Program-made: the position numbers and the translations under genes
Origin: JAKPAM01 sp047601745
GTDB taxonomy: Bacteria; Pseudomonadota; Gammaproteobacteria; Burkholderiales; Burkholderiaceae_E
Direction: 5' to 3'
Assembly (NCBI GenBank): GCA_047601745.1
Contig: JASGIS010000001.1
Coordinates: forward strand, 3,348,001 to 3,412,000
Length of the DNA: 64,000 bases
The notes under the pieces: generated by a model
Seen by the model: only the letters and a program-made list of their open reading frames with translations
The model's database searches: none
What the model was told of the DNA's origin: nothing
Shown here: in pieces, positions 56,762 through 64,000 of the stretch
Position numbering within the stretch: the first letter of the stretch is position 1
How the letters are laid out: each line of letters opens with the position of its first letter

Positions 56762-57814
56762 TCAGTCGGCGACGTCGTCGAACAGATCCCCGTCGCCGCC
56801 GCGCGCCGCGCTCGGCGGCGTCAGGCCGAAGTGACGATAGGTGGCCTGCGTCGCGATGCGGCCGCGCGGCGTGCGCTGCAGGTAACCCTGCTGGATCAGG
56901 TACGGCTCGAGCACGTCCTCGATCGTGTCGCGCTCCTCGCCGATCGCCGCGGCCAGGTTGTCGACGCCGACCGGGCCGCCGTCGAACTTGTCGATGATCG
57001 CGCGCAGCAGCTTGCGGTCCATCAGGTCGAAGCCGGCGACGTCGACGTCGAGCATCTTCAGCGCCGCATCGGCCAGCGGCGCGTGGATCCGCCCGTCGCC
57101 CTTGACCTCGGCGTAATCGCGCACGCGGCGCAGCAGCCGGTTGGCGATCCGCGGCGTGCCGCGCGCGCGGCGGGCGATCTCGGCCGCGCCGTCGTCGTCG
57201 ATCGCCGCGCCCAGCAGCGCGGCCGAGCGCGAGACGATCCGCGTCAGGTCACCGACGCCGTAGAACTCCAGCCGCGACACGATGCCGAAACGGTCGCGCA
57301 GCGGATTGGTCAGCATGCCGGCCCGCGTCGTCGCGCCGACCAGCGTGAACGGCTGCAGGTCGAGCTTGATCGAGCGCGCGGCCGGCCCTTCGCCGATCAT
57401 GATGTCGATCTTGAAGTCTTCGAGCGCCGGATACAGGATCTCCTCGACGACCGGCGACAGCCGGTGGATCTCGTCGATGAACAGCACGTCGTTGTGCTCG
57501 AGATTGGTCAGCAGCGCGGCCAGGTCGCCGGCGCGTTCGAGCACCGGGCCCGAGGTCTGGCGCAGGTTGACGCCCATCTCGGCGGCGATGATGTGCGCGA
57601 GCGTCGTCTTGCCCAGCCCGGGCGGGCCGAACAGCAGCACGTGATCGAGCGCCTCGCGGCGCTTGCGGGCCGCGCTGATGAAGATCTCGAGCTGCTCGCG
57701 CGCCTTCGGCTGGCCGACGTACTCGGCCAGCGACTTCGGACGCAGCGCGCGCTCGACGGCCTCTTCGTTCGGCGAGGCCGCGGCCGGGCTGGTCAGGCGG
57801 TCGTGCTCGATCAT
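56762..57814 (-). CDS. ruvB: Holliday junction branch migration DNA helicase RuvB
   Basis: The 350-residue AAA+ motor drives branch migration with RuvA. Walker A is FGPPGLGKTTLA, Walker B FIDEIHRL, sensor GATTRAG, arginine finger region RDRFGI, and the C-terminal winged helix RTPRGRIATQATYRHFGL. It starts 3 bases after the ruvA stop. Normal length; all motifs present. Confidence 0.98.
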   Translation of the reverse strand: MIEHDRLTSPAAASPNEEAVERALRPKSLAEYVGQPKAREQLEIFISAARKRREALDHVLLFGPPGLGKTTLAHIIAAEMGVNLRQTSGPVLERAGDLAALLTNLEHNDVLFIDEIHRLSPVVEEILYPALEDFKIDIMIGEGPAARSIKLDLQPFTLVGATTRAGMLTNPLRDRFGIVSRLEFYGVGDLTRIVSRSAALLGAAIDDDGAAEIARRARGTPRIANRLLRRVRDYAEVKGDGRIHAPLADAALKMLDVDVAGFDLMDRKLLRAIIDKFDGGPVGVDNLAAAIGEERDTIEDVLEPYLIQQGYLQRTPRGRIATQATYRHFGLTPPSAARGGDGDLFDDVAD

Positions 57815-57817
57815 CGC

Positions 57818-58402
57818 TTATCCCTTGGCCAACGCCTTGAGCGCGTGCTTGATGCCGTCCGAGACACCGATGCCGGCCGGCAGCGCGCGGATCGCTGCGC
57901 CGGCCTCTTTGTCCGAATAACCGAGCGCCAGCAGCGCGTGCAGTACGTCGGTGCCGATCTCGCCGGCCGCCGCCGCCGCGCCGCCGCCGGCGGGCAGCGG
58001 CTCGACCAGCCGGCCCTTCAGGTCGAGCAGCACGCGCTCGGCCGTGCGCTTGCCGATGCCCGGGATCCGCGTCAGCCGGCCCGCCTCCTGCAGCGCGACC
58101 GCCTGGACCAGGTCGCCGACCGACATGCCGGACAGCACGGCCAGCGCGATCCGCGGCCCGACGCCATTGACGCGCAGCAACTGGCGGAACGCGTCGCGCT
58201 CGGCTTCGGTCAAAAAGCCGTACAGTAGGTGCGCGTCCTCGCGGATCACCTGGTGCGTCAGCAGCACGACCGGCTGCCCGTCGGGCGGCAGGTCGTACAG
58301 CGTGCTCATCGGCACGTCGATTTCGTAGCCGACGCCATGCGCGTCGACGAGAACCTGCGGCGGGCGGCGTTGCAAGAGCACGCCTGCGATGCGACCGATC
58401 AT
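57818..58402 (-). CDS. ruvA: Holliday junction DNA-binding protein RuvA
   Basis: The 194-residue protein has an OB-fold N-terminus (MIGRIAGVLLQRRPPQVLVD), two helix-hairpin-helix motifs (LRVNGVGPRIALAVLSG and LTRIPGIGKRTAERVLLDLKG) and a C-terminal RuvB-binding domain (LHALLALGYSDKEA). GGAAC precedes the chosen ATG, which matches the universal RuvA start. It lies between ruvC and ruvB. Confidence 0.97.
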   Translation of the reverse strand: MIGRIAGVLLQRRPPQVLVDAHGVGYEIDVPMSTLYDLPPDGQPVVLLTHQVIREDAHLLYGFLTEAERDAFRQLLRVNGVGPRIALAVLSGMSVGDLVQAVALQEAGRLTRIPGIGKRTAERVLLDLKGRLVEPLPAGGGAAAAAGEIGTDVLHALLALGYSDKEAGAAIRALPAGIGVSDGIKHALKALAKG

Positions 58403-58415
58403 CGAGTCGTTCCGT

Positions 58416-59021
58416 TCATGTCTGCACGAGTCTACCGCGACGCAGCCGCAGGCCGCGCCGCGCCAATCCGCCGCCGAGCGACGCGTGCCGCGCGTCGTCG
58501 AGCGCGCCGAGCAACTGCGCGCCGTGAGCATGGCAGACCGCGCAGGCCAGCGCATCGGCGGCGTCCTGGCCCGGCACGCCGGGCAGCCGCAGCAGGCGGA
58601 CCATCATCTGCTGGATCTGCGCCTTGTTGGCGCGGCCGTAGCCGACGACCGCCTGCTTGATCTGCAACGCCGAATATTCGCTGACCGGCAGGCCGTCGCG
58701 CGCCAGCGCGGTGATCGCCGCGCCCCGGGCCTGGCCCAGCAGCAGCGTCGAGGCCGGATTGACGTTGACGAACACCTTCTCGATCGCGCAGTGCACGGGC
58801 TGGTAGGTGTCGATCAGCTCGCGCACCTTCGTGAAGATCCACGCGAGCCGCGTCGGCAGCTCGCCGTCGGGCACGCGGATCACGCCGCTGGCCACGTACT
58901 GCAATTGCTGGCCGTGCTGGTCGATCAGGCCGAAGCCGGTCAGCCGCAGGCCCGGGTCGATGCCCAGGATGCGCCGGGTGCCGGAGGCACCCCGGTCCTC
59001 AGTGCCGGAAATGGCGGACAC
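58416..59021 (-). CDS. ruvC: Crossover junction endodeoxyribonuclease RuvC
   Basis: The 201-residue nuclease cuts Holliday junctions. Its catalytic acids are the Asp in LGIDPGLRLTGFG, the Glu in AIEKVFVN, and the pair in DAADALACAVCH. The GTG start overlaps the end of purH by 23 bases; no better start lies closer to the core, so the first 15 residues may be an extension. The last 35 residues are basic. It is followed by ruvA after 13 bases. Confidence 0.95.
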   Translation of the reverse strand: MSAISGTEDRGASGTRRILGIDPGLRLTGFGLIDQHGQQLQYVASGVIRVPDGELPTRLAWIFTKVRELIDTYQPVHCAIEKVFVNVNPASTLLLGQARGAAITALARDGLPVSEYSALQIKQAVVGYGRANKAQIQQMMVRLLRLPGVPGQDAADALACAVCHAHGAQLLGALDDARHASLGGGLARRGLRLRRGRLVQT

Positions 59022-60642
59022 CGGTGAACACCATCGCGATGCCGCGCTCGTCGGCGGCCGCGATGACCTCGGCGTCGCGCACGCTGCCGCCCGGCTGGAT
59101 CACCGCCCGCGCGCCGGCGTCGGCGACGACGTCCAGTCCGTCGCGGAACGGGAAGAACGCATCCGAGGCGACGGCCGAGCCGGCGAGCGTGAGCCCGGCG
59201 TTCTCGGCCTTGATCGACGCGATCCGCGCCGAATCGATCCGGCTCATCTGGCCGGCGCCGACGCCCAGCGTCATGCCGTCGGCGCAGAACACGATCGCGT
59301 TGGACTTGACGAACTTGGCGACGCGCCACGCGAACAGCAGGTCGGCCATCTGCTCGGCCGTCGGCTGCAGGCGGGTGACGACCTTCAGGTCCGCCGTCCC
59401 GATGTCGTGGTTGTCGGCCGACTGGATCAGCAGGCCCGAGCCGATGCGTTTGACGTCATGCGCGTTGCGACCCTGCAGCCAGGCCGTCGGGCCCTGCGAC
59501 TGGACCGCGTCGAGCGGGCATTCGAGCACGCGCAGATTGGCCTTGGTCGTCAGCAGCTCGCGCGCGGCATCGGTATAGCCGGGCGCGATCAGCACCTCGA
59601 CGAACTGCTTGGAGACGGCCTGCACGCAGTCGACGTCGATCGGCCGGTTGAACGCGATGATGCCGCCGAACGCCGAGGTCGGATCGGTCTTGAACGCCTT
59701 CAGGTACGCCTGCGCGCAGTCGGCCGCGACCGCGACGCCGCACGGATTGGCGTGTTTGACGATCACGCAGGCCGGCGCGTCGAAGCTCTTCACGCATTCC
59801 CACGCGGCGTCGGCGTCGGCCAGGTTGTTGTACGACAGCTCCTTGCCCTGCAACTGCTGCGCGGTGACCAGCGAGCCGGGCGCCGGCATCAGGTCGCGGT
59901 ACAGCGCGGCCTGCTGGTGCGGGTTCTCGCCGTAGCGCAGATCCTGGACCTTGACGAAGCGGCCGTTCGACTGGTCGGGGAACTCGGTGCGCGTGCCGTC
60001 GGGACGCAGCGACGACAGGTAGTCGCTGATCGCGCCGTCGTAGTTGGCGATGCGGTTGAACGCCGCGACCGCCAGCGCGAAGCGGGTCGCGCGCGACAGG
60101 TTGCCGGCGGTCTTCAGCTCGTTGACGACGCCCGCGTATTGCGACGCATCGGTCAGCACGGCCACCGACTGCCAGTTCTTGGCCGCCGAGCGGACCATCG
60201 CCGGCCCGCCGATGTCGATGTTCTCGATCGCGTCGTCGAGCGTGCAGCCGGGCGTGGCCACCGTGCGTTCGAACGGATACAGGTTGACGACCAGCAGGTC
60301 GATCGTGTCGATGCCGTGCGTGGCCAGCGCCTGCATGTGCTCGGCGACGTCGCGGCGCGCGAGCAGCCCGCCGTGCACCTTCGGGTGCAGCGTCTTGACG
60401 CGGCCGTCGAGCATCTCGGGCGAGCCGGTGTGCTCGGAGATCTCGGTGACCGGCAGGCCCGCGTCGGACAGCAGCCGGGCGGTGCCGCCGGTCGACAGCA
60501 GGCGCACGCCGAGCGCGTCGAGCGATCGGGCCAGCTCGACGATGCCGGTCTTGTCGGACACGCTGATCAGCGCGGTCCGCACGGCGTCGGTCGGATCGCC
60601 GGCCGGCCGGGGCGAGGTGGTGGGAGCGGGGGATGACGACAT
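58999..60642 (-). CDS. purH: Bifunctional AICAR transformylase / IMP cyclohydrolase
   Basis: The 547-residue enzyme carries out the last two steps of IMP synthesis. The N-terminal cyclohydrolase domain contains ALISVSDKTGIVELA and LLSTGGTA, and the transformylase domain contains LRYGENPHQQAALY and VIVKHANPCGVA with the Lys-His catalytic pair. A proline-rich stretch of about 20 residues precedes the core. It lies 27 bases after fis. Confidence 0.97.
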   Translation of the reverse strand: MSSSPAPTTSPRPAGDPTDAVRTALISVSDKTGIVELARSLDALGVRLLSTGGTARLLSDAGLPVTEISEHTGSPEMLDGRVKTLHPKVHGGLLARRDVAEHMQALATHGIDTIDLLVVNLYPFERTVATPGCTLDDAIENIDIGGPAMVRSAAKNWQSVAVLTDASQYAGVVNELKTAGNLSRATRFALAVAAFNRIANYDGAISDYLSSLRPDGTRTEFPDQSNGRFVKVQDLRYGENPHQQAALYRDLMPAPGSLVTAQQLQGKELSYNNLADADAAWECVKSFDAPACVIVKHANPCGVAVAADCAQAYLKAFKTDPTSAFGGIIAFNRPIDVDCVQAVSKQFVEVLIAPGYTDAARELLTTKANLRVLECPLDAVQSQGPTAWLQGRNAHDVKRIGSGLLIQSADNHDIGTADLKVVTRLQPTAEQMADLLFAWRVAKFVKSNAIVFCADGMTLGVGAGQMSRIDSARIASIKAENAGLTLAGSAVASDAFFPFRDGLDVVADAGARAVIQPGGSVRDAEVIAAADERGIAMVFTGVRHFRH

Positions 60643-60669
60643 GGGGAAGGTTCCGGAGCGGGGCGCGCG

Positions 60670-60906
60670 TCAGAGCAGGCCGTGATGGTGGAGCTTCTTG
60701 CGAAGCGTGTTCCGATTGATGCCGAGCATCACGCTGGCGCGCAATTGATTGCCGTGGGCTTCCTTCATCACGACTTCGAGCATCGGGCGTTCGACCGCTT
60801 CGATGACCATGTCGTAGATCGCGCACGGCGGCGTGCCGTCCAGGTCGCGGAAATATTTCTCCAGACTGCGGATGACCGCTTCGTCGAGGGGGGGCGGCTT
60901 GGTCAT
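60670..60906 (-). CDS. fis: DNA-binding protein Fis
   Basis: The 78-residue nucleoid protein has a C-terminal helix-turn-helix (GNQLRASVMLGINRNTLRKKLHHHGLL). It bends DNA and regulates rRNA, recombination and growth-phase genes. The start overlaps the dusB stop (ATGA), the classic dusB-fis arrangement. It is shorter than the 98-residue E. coli protein at the N-terminus, as in other betaproteobacteria. Confidence 0.96.
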   Translation of the reverse strand: MTKPPPLDEAVIRSLEKYFRDLDGTPPCAIYDMVIEAVERPMLEVVMKEAHGNQLRASVMLGINRNTLRKKLHHHGLL

Positions 60907-61970
60907 GCGACCTGGCTCCCGGACAAGAGTGTTGGCATGAAAGGCAGGAATTGCTGGTCGTTGGCGGCGGCGAGGCCGCGGGGCGTTTCGGCCTGCTCGG
61001 CGCAGGCGTCGAAGAATTCTTCGAGCGCGCGAAGCTGCCCGGCCGGCTCGTCGATGCGATGGAACCGGTCGAGGAACGTTCTGGCGCCCGGCGCATCGCG
61101 CAGATACCAGCCGACGTGCTTGCGCGCGGTGCGCACGCCCGTGTGCTCGCCGTAGAACCGCAGGTGGTCGAGCAGATGGCCGCGCATCAGCACGCGCATC
61201 TCGGCGATCGTCGGCGCGGGCAGCAGTTCGCCGGTACGCAGGTAATGGACGATCTCGCGGAAGATCCACGGGCGGCCCTGGGCCGCGCGTCCGATCATCA
61301 CCGCGTCGGCGCCGGTCGCCTGCAGCACCTGGCGGGCCTTGTGCGGCGAATCGATGTCGCCGTTGGCCACGACCGGAATCGACAGCGACTGCTTGATCCG
61401 CGCGATCGTGTCGTATTCGGCCCGGCCGCCGTACGCGCAGGCGCGGCTGCGTCCGTGCACGGTGATCATCGCTGCGCCGGCGTCCTCGGCGGCCTTGGCC
61501 AGCCGGGGCGCGTTGGTGCGCTCTCGCGTCGGGCCGGTCCGCATCTTGACGGTGACCGGCGTGCCGCCGGGCGTCACGGCCTCGACGACCGCTTCGATGA
61601 TCCGCAGCGCGAGCGACTCGTCGGCCATCAGCGCCGAGCCCGCCGACACGTTGCAGACCTTCTTGGCCGGGCAGCCCATGTTGATGTCGATGATCTGCGC
61701 GCCGCGATCGACGTTGAAGCGCGCGGCCTCGGCCATCATCGCCGGATCGGCGCCGGCGATCTGCACGGCCTTCGGTTCGATCTCGCCGTCGTGGTCGAGC
61801 CGCCGCGAGGTCTTGACGCTGGCCCACAGCGCCGGATTGGACGCGGCCATTTCGGAGACCGCATAGCCGGCACCGAGCGACTTGCACAACTGCCGGTACG
61901 GCCGATCGGTGACACCGGCCATCGGTGCCACGAACACGGCGTTGTCCAGCAGGTACGGACCGATGCGCAT
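60903..61970 (-). CDS. dusB: tRNA-dihydrouridine synthase B
   Basis: The 355-residue flavoenzyme reduces uridines in tRNA to dihydrouridine. The FMN-barrel motifs VFVAPMAGVTDRPYR, DINMGCPAKKVCNVSAGSAL with the catalytic Cys, HGRSRACAYGGRAEYD and ADAVMIGRAAQGRPWIF are present. I chose the ATG at 61970, the normal family start; an upstream extension of 64 residues covers the promoter. First gene of dusB-fis-purH and perhaps the ruv genes. Confidence 0.96.
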   Translation of the reverse strand: MRIGPYLLDNAVFVAPMAGVTDRPYRQLCKSLGAGYAVSEMAASNPALWASVKTSRRLDHDGEIEPKAVQIAGADPAMMAEAARFNVDRGAQIIDINMGCPAKKVCNVSAGSALMADESLALRIIEAVVEAVTPGGTPVTVKMRTGPTRERTNAPRLAKAAEDAGAAMITVHGRSRACAYGGRAEYDTIARIKQSLSIPVVANGDIDSPHKARQVLQATGADAVMIGRAAQGRPWIFREIVHYLRTGELLPAPTIAEMRVLMRGHLLDHLRFYGEHTGVRTARKHVGWYLRDAPGARTFLDRFHRIDEPAGQLRALEEFFDACAEQAETPRGLAAANDQQFLPFMPTLLSGSQVA

Positions 61971-62049
61971 GGTGGAAAAGTGGGGAACGGGGGCGTGAGA
62001 GAAGCAAAGGGCCGGCGCATGAATTCCATGCCCGGCACCCTGGGGCTCG

Positions 62050-62078
62050 ATTGTAGCGAACTTTGACTTGCCCAAGAA
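62050..62078 (-). promoter_or_regulatory. Predicted dusB-fis promoter
   Basis: On the minus strand, a -35 box TTCTTG (62073-62078) and a -10 box TACAAT (62050-62055) are spaced by 17 bases, about 80 bases before the dusB start. A tandem 17-base repeat lies just upstream of the -35 box. Confidence 0.5.
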
Positions 62079-62080
62079 AC

Positions 62081-62114
62081 AGGCAGTGCACAAAACGAGG
62101 TAGTGCACAAAACG
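62081..62114 (-). repeat. Tandem 17-base repeat upstream of the dusB-fis promoter
   Basis: Two exact neighbours of CGTTTTGTGCACTRCCT, differing at one base (A or G), occupy 62098-62114 and 62081-62097. Each has a central GTGCAC palindrome. The position, ending a few bases before the -35 box, suits an activator or a repressor site. Confidence 0.6.
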
Positions 62115-62168
62115 CGCGGCGCGCGGCGTCGTCCGACTCGCGCCGGAGATCGGCGCGCGCAATGAGGC

Positions 62169-63305
62169 TCAGCGCACGCCGAACATCATCTGTCGGGCAA
62201 GCCAGCTTCGCGCGCCGCCGTGCAGGTCCAGCGCGGCCAGCGCCACCGATTCGGCCGGCTGCAGCGGAGCGATCGTGAACACGCGCGCGAGCAGGTCGGT
62301 CAGCCCGATCGCGCGCGCGCGATCGGCGCGTCGGGCCTGCGCATAGCGCTCCAGTACGGCACCGGCGTCGCGATCCGCGTGCGTCGGGCGAGCGGCGTGC
62401 GTGTTGTGCGTGTTGTGCGTGTGGTGCGTGTGGTGCGTGTGGTGCGGGCGCGCGGGACGCCGGCCGATCTCGGCGGCCAGCACGAACGCGTCGCGCAGCC
62501 CGAGATTGAAGCCCTGTCCGGCGACCGGGTGCAGCGCCTGCGCGGCATTGCCGATCCAGACTTCACGACCCGCCACGGTCCGGCGCCGGCGCCGGCGCCG
62601 CAGCGGCATCGCCACGCGCGCGGTCTCGACGCGGCGGATCGACCAGCGCGGACCGATGATCGCGTGCAGCTCGGTGGCGAAGGCCGCGTCGCTCGCCGCC
62701 GCGCGCCGCTGCGCGTGATCGGGCCGGCAGCACCAGACCAGCGCGTAGCGGTCGGCCTCGGGCAGCGGCAGCATCGCCAGCGGTCCTTCGGCCGTGAAGC
62801 GTTCGTAAGCGACGCCGGGCTCGGGCGCGCGGGCCGTCAGCTCGGCGACGATCGCCGACTGCGCGAACTCGCGCTGCTCGGCGTCGTCGCCGGCATCGCC
62901 TTCGGCGTGCACGATCAGCAGGTCGTCGTCGGTCGAGAAGCTGTCCGGTTCGGCGAACCGCGCCGGACCGGCCGCCTCGAGCAGCACGTCGCACAGCGTC
63001 GGATAGCGGACGACGTGGCCGAGCGCCGGCACCGCCTGCTCGGCCGCGCCCAGGCGCACCCGGCCCGCGTGGCCTTGCAGCGAGACCTCGATCGCCTCGA
63101 TCGGCGCGGCCGGCGGCGCGGCGCAGATCCGGCCCAGCAACTGCCACGAACCGGCGCTCAGCGCCAGCGTGCGCAGCGCCATCGCCGGCGGCAGCGCCGC
63201 GCGCGTGGTGTCCAGCTCGATCCGGTCGGGCGCGAGGCCCTGGCGCGCGAGCAGCAGGCCGAACGACAGCGCCACCGGCCCCCTGCCGACGACGCGGACC
63301 CTCAT
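62169..63305 (-). CDS. ubiH: UbiH-family FAD monooxygenase with a histidine-rich insertion
   Basis: The 378-residue flavoprotein hydroxylates the ubiquinone ring during its synthesis. The C-terminal FAD motif VWIGNAAQALHPVAGQGFNLGLRD is of UbiH type. The N-terminal dinucleotide fold is slightly degenerate (VVGRGPVALSFGLLLARQG). A run of His and Thr at about 288-303, encoded by 9-base repeats at about 62399-62447, is inserted after the second FAD segment. An Arg run lies near 236-242. The start overlaps the pepP stop (ATGA). The pepP-ubiH order supports a ubiquinone role. Confidence 0.9.
   Translation of the reverse strand: MRVRVVGRGPVALSFGLLLARQGLAPDRIELDTTRAALPPAMALRTLALSAGSWQLLGRICAAPPAAPIEAIEVSLQGHAGRVRLGAAEQAVPALGHVVRYPTLCDVLLEAAGPARFAEPDSFSTDDDLLIVHAEGDAGDDAEQREFAQSAIVAELTARAPEPGVAYERFTAEGPLAMLPLPEADRYALVWCCRPDHAQRRAAASDAAFATELHAIIGPRWSIRRVETARVAMPLRRRRRRRTVAGREVWIGNAAQALHPVAGQGFNLGLRDAFVLAAEIGRRPARPHHTHHTHHTHNTHNTHAARPTHADRDAGAVLERYAQARRADRARAIGLTDLLARVFTIAPLQPAESVALAALDLHGGARSWLARQMMFGVR
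62399..62447. repeat. 9-base tandem repeat inside ubiH
   Basis: About five copies of TGTKGTGCG (K is G or T) encode His-Thr-His/Asn-Thr-His units in UbiH. Unit loss or gain would stay in frame. Confidence 0.85.
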
Positions 63306-64000
63306 CGCGGCGCGGGCGCCGGGGCGGCGTCGGCGCGCGAGCGCGCGTCGCGCATCAGCGCTTCGATGTCGTCGGCGCTCGTCGGCACCTCGGCGGTCAG
63401 GATCTCGTTGCCGTCGGCGGTGACCAGCGCGTCGTCCTCGATGCGGATGCCGATGTCGTGATAGCGGGCCGGCACGTCGGCCGCCGCGCGCACGTAGATG
63501 CCCGGCTCGATCGTCAGCACCATGCCCGGGCGCAGCGTCCGCCAGGGCTTGCCCTGGCCGCCATCGGCCTGGCCGGGTTCGCGGTAATCGCCGCAGTCGT
63601 GCACGTCCATGCCCAGCCAGTGACTGGTCCGGTGCATGTAGAAGCGCCGGTACGCGCCGCTCTCGATGACCTCGTCCAACGATCCGGACAGCAGCCCGCA
63701 GTCGATCATGCCCTGCGCGAGCACGCGTACCGCCGCGTCGTGCGGATCGTTGAACGAGCGGCCCGGCCGCGTCGCGTCGATCGCCGCGTGCTGCGACGCG
63801 AGCACGATGTCGTACAGCTCGCGCTGCGCCGGCGTGAAGCGGCCGTTGACCGGAAACGTGCGCGTGATGTCCGATGCGTAGCCGTCCAGCTCGCAGCCGG
63901 CGTCGATCAGCAGCAGCTCGTTGTCGTTGAGCACGCAGTCGTTGCCGCGGTAGTGCAGCACGCAGGCGTTGCGGCCGCCGGCGACGATCGAGCCGTAGGC
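63302..64000 (-). CDS. pepP: Xaa-Pro aminopeptidase PepP, N-terminus beyond window
   Basis: The visible 232 residues form the C-terminal pita-bread metalloprotease domain. Metal ligands are the two Asp in LLIDAGCELDGYASDITRTFP, the His in SHWLGMDVHD, and the Glu residues in TIEPGIYV and GIRIEDDALV. It removes N-terminal residues before proline. The gene enters from the right edge, and its start is not visible. It overlaps ubiH, as in many gammaproteobacteria and betaproteobacteria. Confidence 0.95.
   Translation of the reverse strand, partial: AYGSIVAGGRNACVLHYRGNDCVLNDNELLLIDAGCELDGYASDITRTFPVNGRFTPAQRELYDIVLASQHAAIDATRPGRSFNDPHDAAVRVLAQGMIDCGLLSGSLDEVIESGAYRRFYMHRTSHWLGMDVHDCGDYREPGQADGGQGKPWRTLRPGMVLTIEPGIYVRAAADVPARYHDIGIRIEDDALVTADGNEILTAEVPTSADDIEALMRDARSRADAAPAPAPR

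Overview
The window is a very GC-rich chromosomal segment of a betaproteobacterium, most likely of the order Burkholderiales. The best evidence is the housekeeping block at the right end: pepP, ubiH, dusB, fis, purH, ruvC, ruvA and ruvB in a row, then ybgC, tolQ, tolR, tolA, tolB, pal and ybgF, and then tRNA-Lys. This gene order is familiar from that order. The species cannot be named from the sequence alone. No phage, insertion sequence, plasmid or CRISPR genes are visible.

Left part (1-25.5 kb) is mainly acyl-CoA and transport metabolism. It opens with a secreted subtilase-like lipoprotein (cut by the window edge) and a single-chain pyruvate carboxylase. A lipoprotein relative of 2-keto-4-pentenoate hydratase follows. 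Next comes a divergent catabolic cluster: two acyl-CoA dehydrogenases on one side, and an acyl-CoA synthetase with a MarR regulator on the other. A sharp AT-rich palindrome lies between them and is the obvious operator. A DUF35 protein and a Bug-type binding protein follow. Then come an AlkA glycosylase, an orphan sugar-type ABC ATPase, a DUF4197 protein, an MFS exporter and a GDT1-type cation exporter. After these are two CaiB/BaiF CoA-transferases, a DUF481 protein, an SDR, a hotdog thioesterase, and a complete nitrate/sulfonate-type ABC importer.

Middle part (25.5-45 kb) holds a MarR-FUSC efflux operon with twin operator palindromes, a two-gene histidine catabolic operon (hutH-hutU), a quinone oxidoreductase with tcdA, and phenylalanine hydroxylase. 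It continues with an HNH nuclease, a glutaredoxin-fold protein without any cysteine, cardiolipin synthase, a histidine phosphatase, an MBOAT/SGNH O-acetylation pair, an MFS transporter, and a GGDEF-EAL sensor.

From about 45.6 to 50.0 kb lies a visibly less GC-rich iron-uptake cassette: Fur box, FecI sigma factor, FecR anti-sigma factor and TonB-dependent receptor. It ends next to the 3' end of tRNA-Lys and looks acquired. From 50 kb to the right edge are the tRNA, the Tol-Pal system, a roughly 500-base block of nested inverted repeats with no credible gene, and the ruv/purH/fis/dusB/ubiH/pepP run.

Themes worth following are: a dispersed palindrome whose first three bases are the stop codon of the preceding gene (two copies); two MarR operators; the structured block at 56.2-56.7 kb; a cysteine-free glutaredoxin relative; and an unusual number of in-frame simple-sequence expansions inside otherwise ordinary proteins (FUSC, PhhA, MBOAT, UbiH, TolA).
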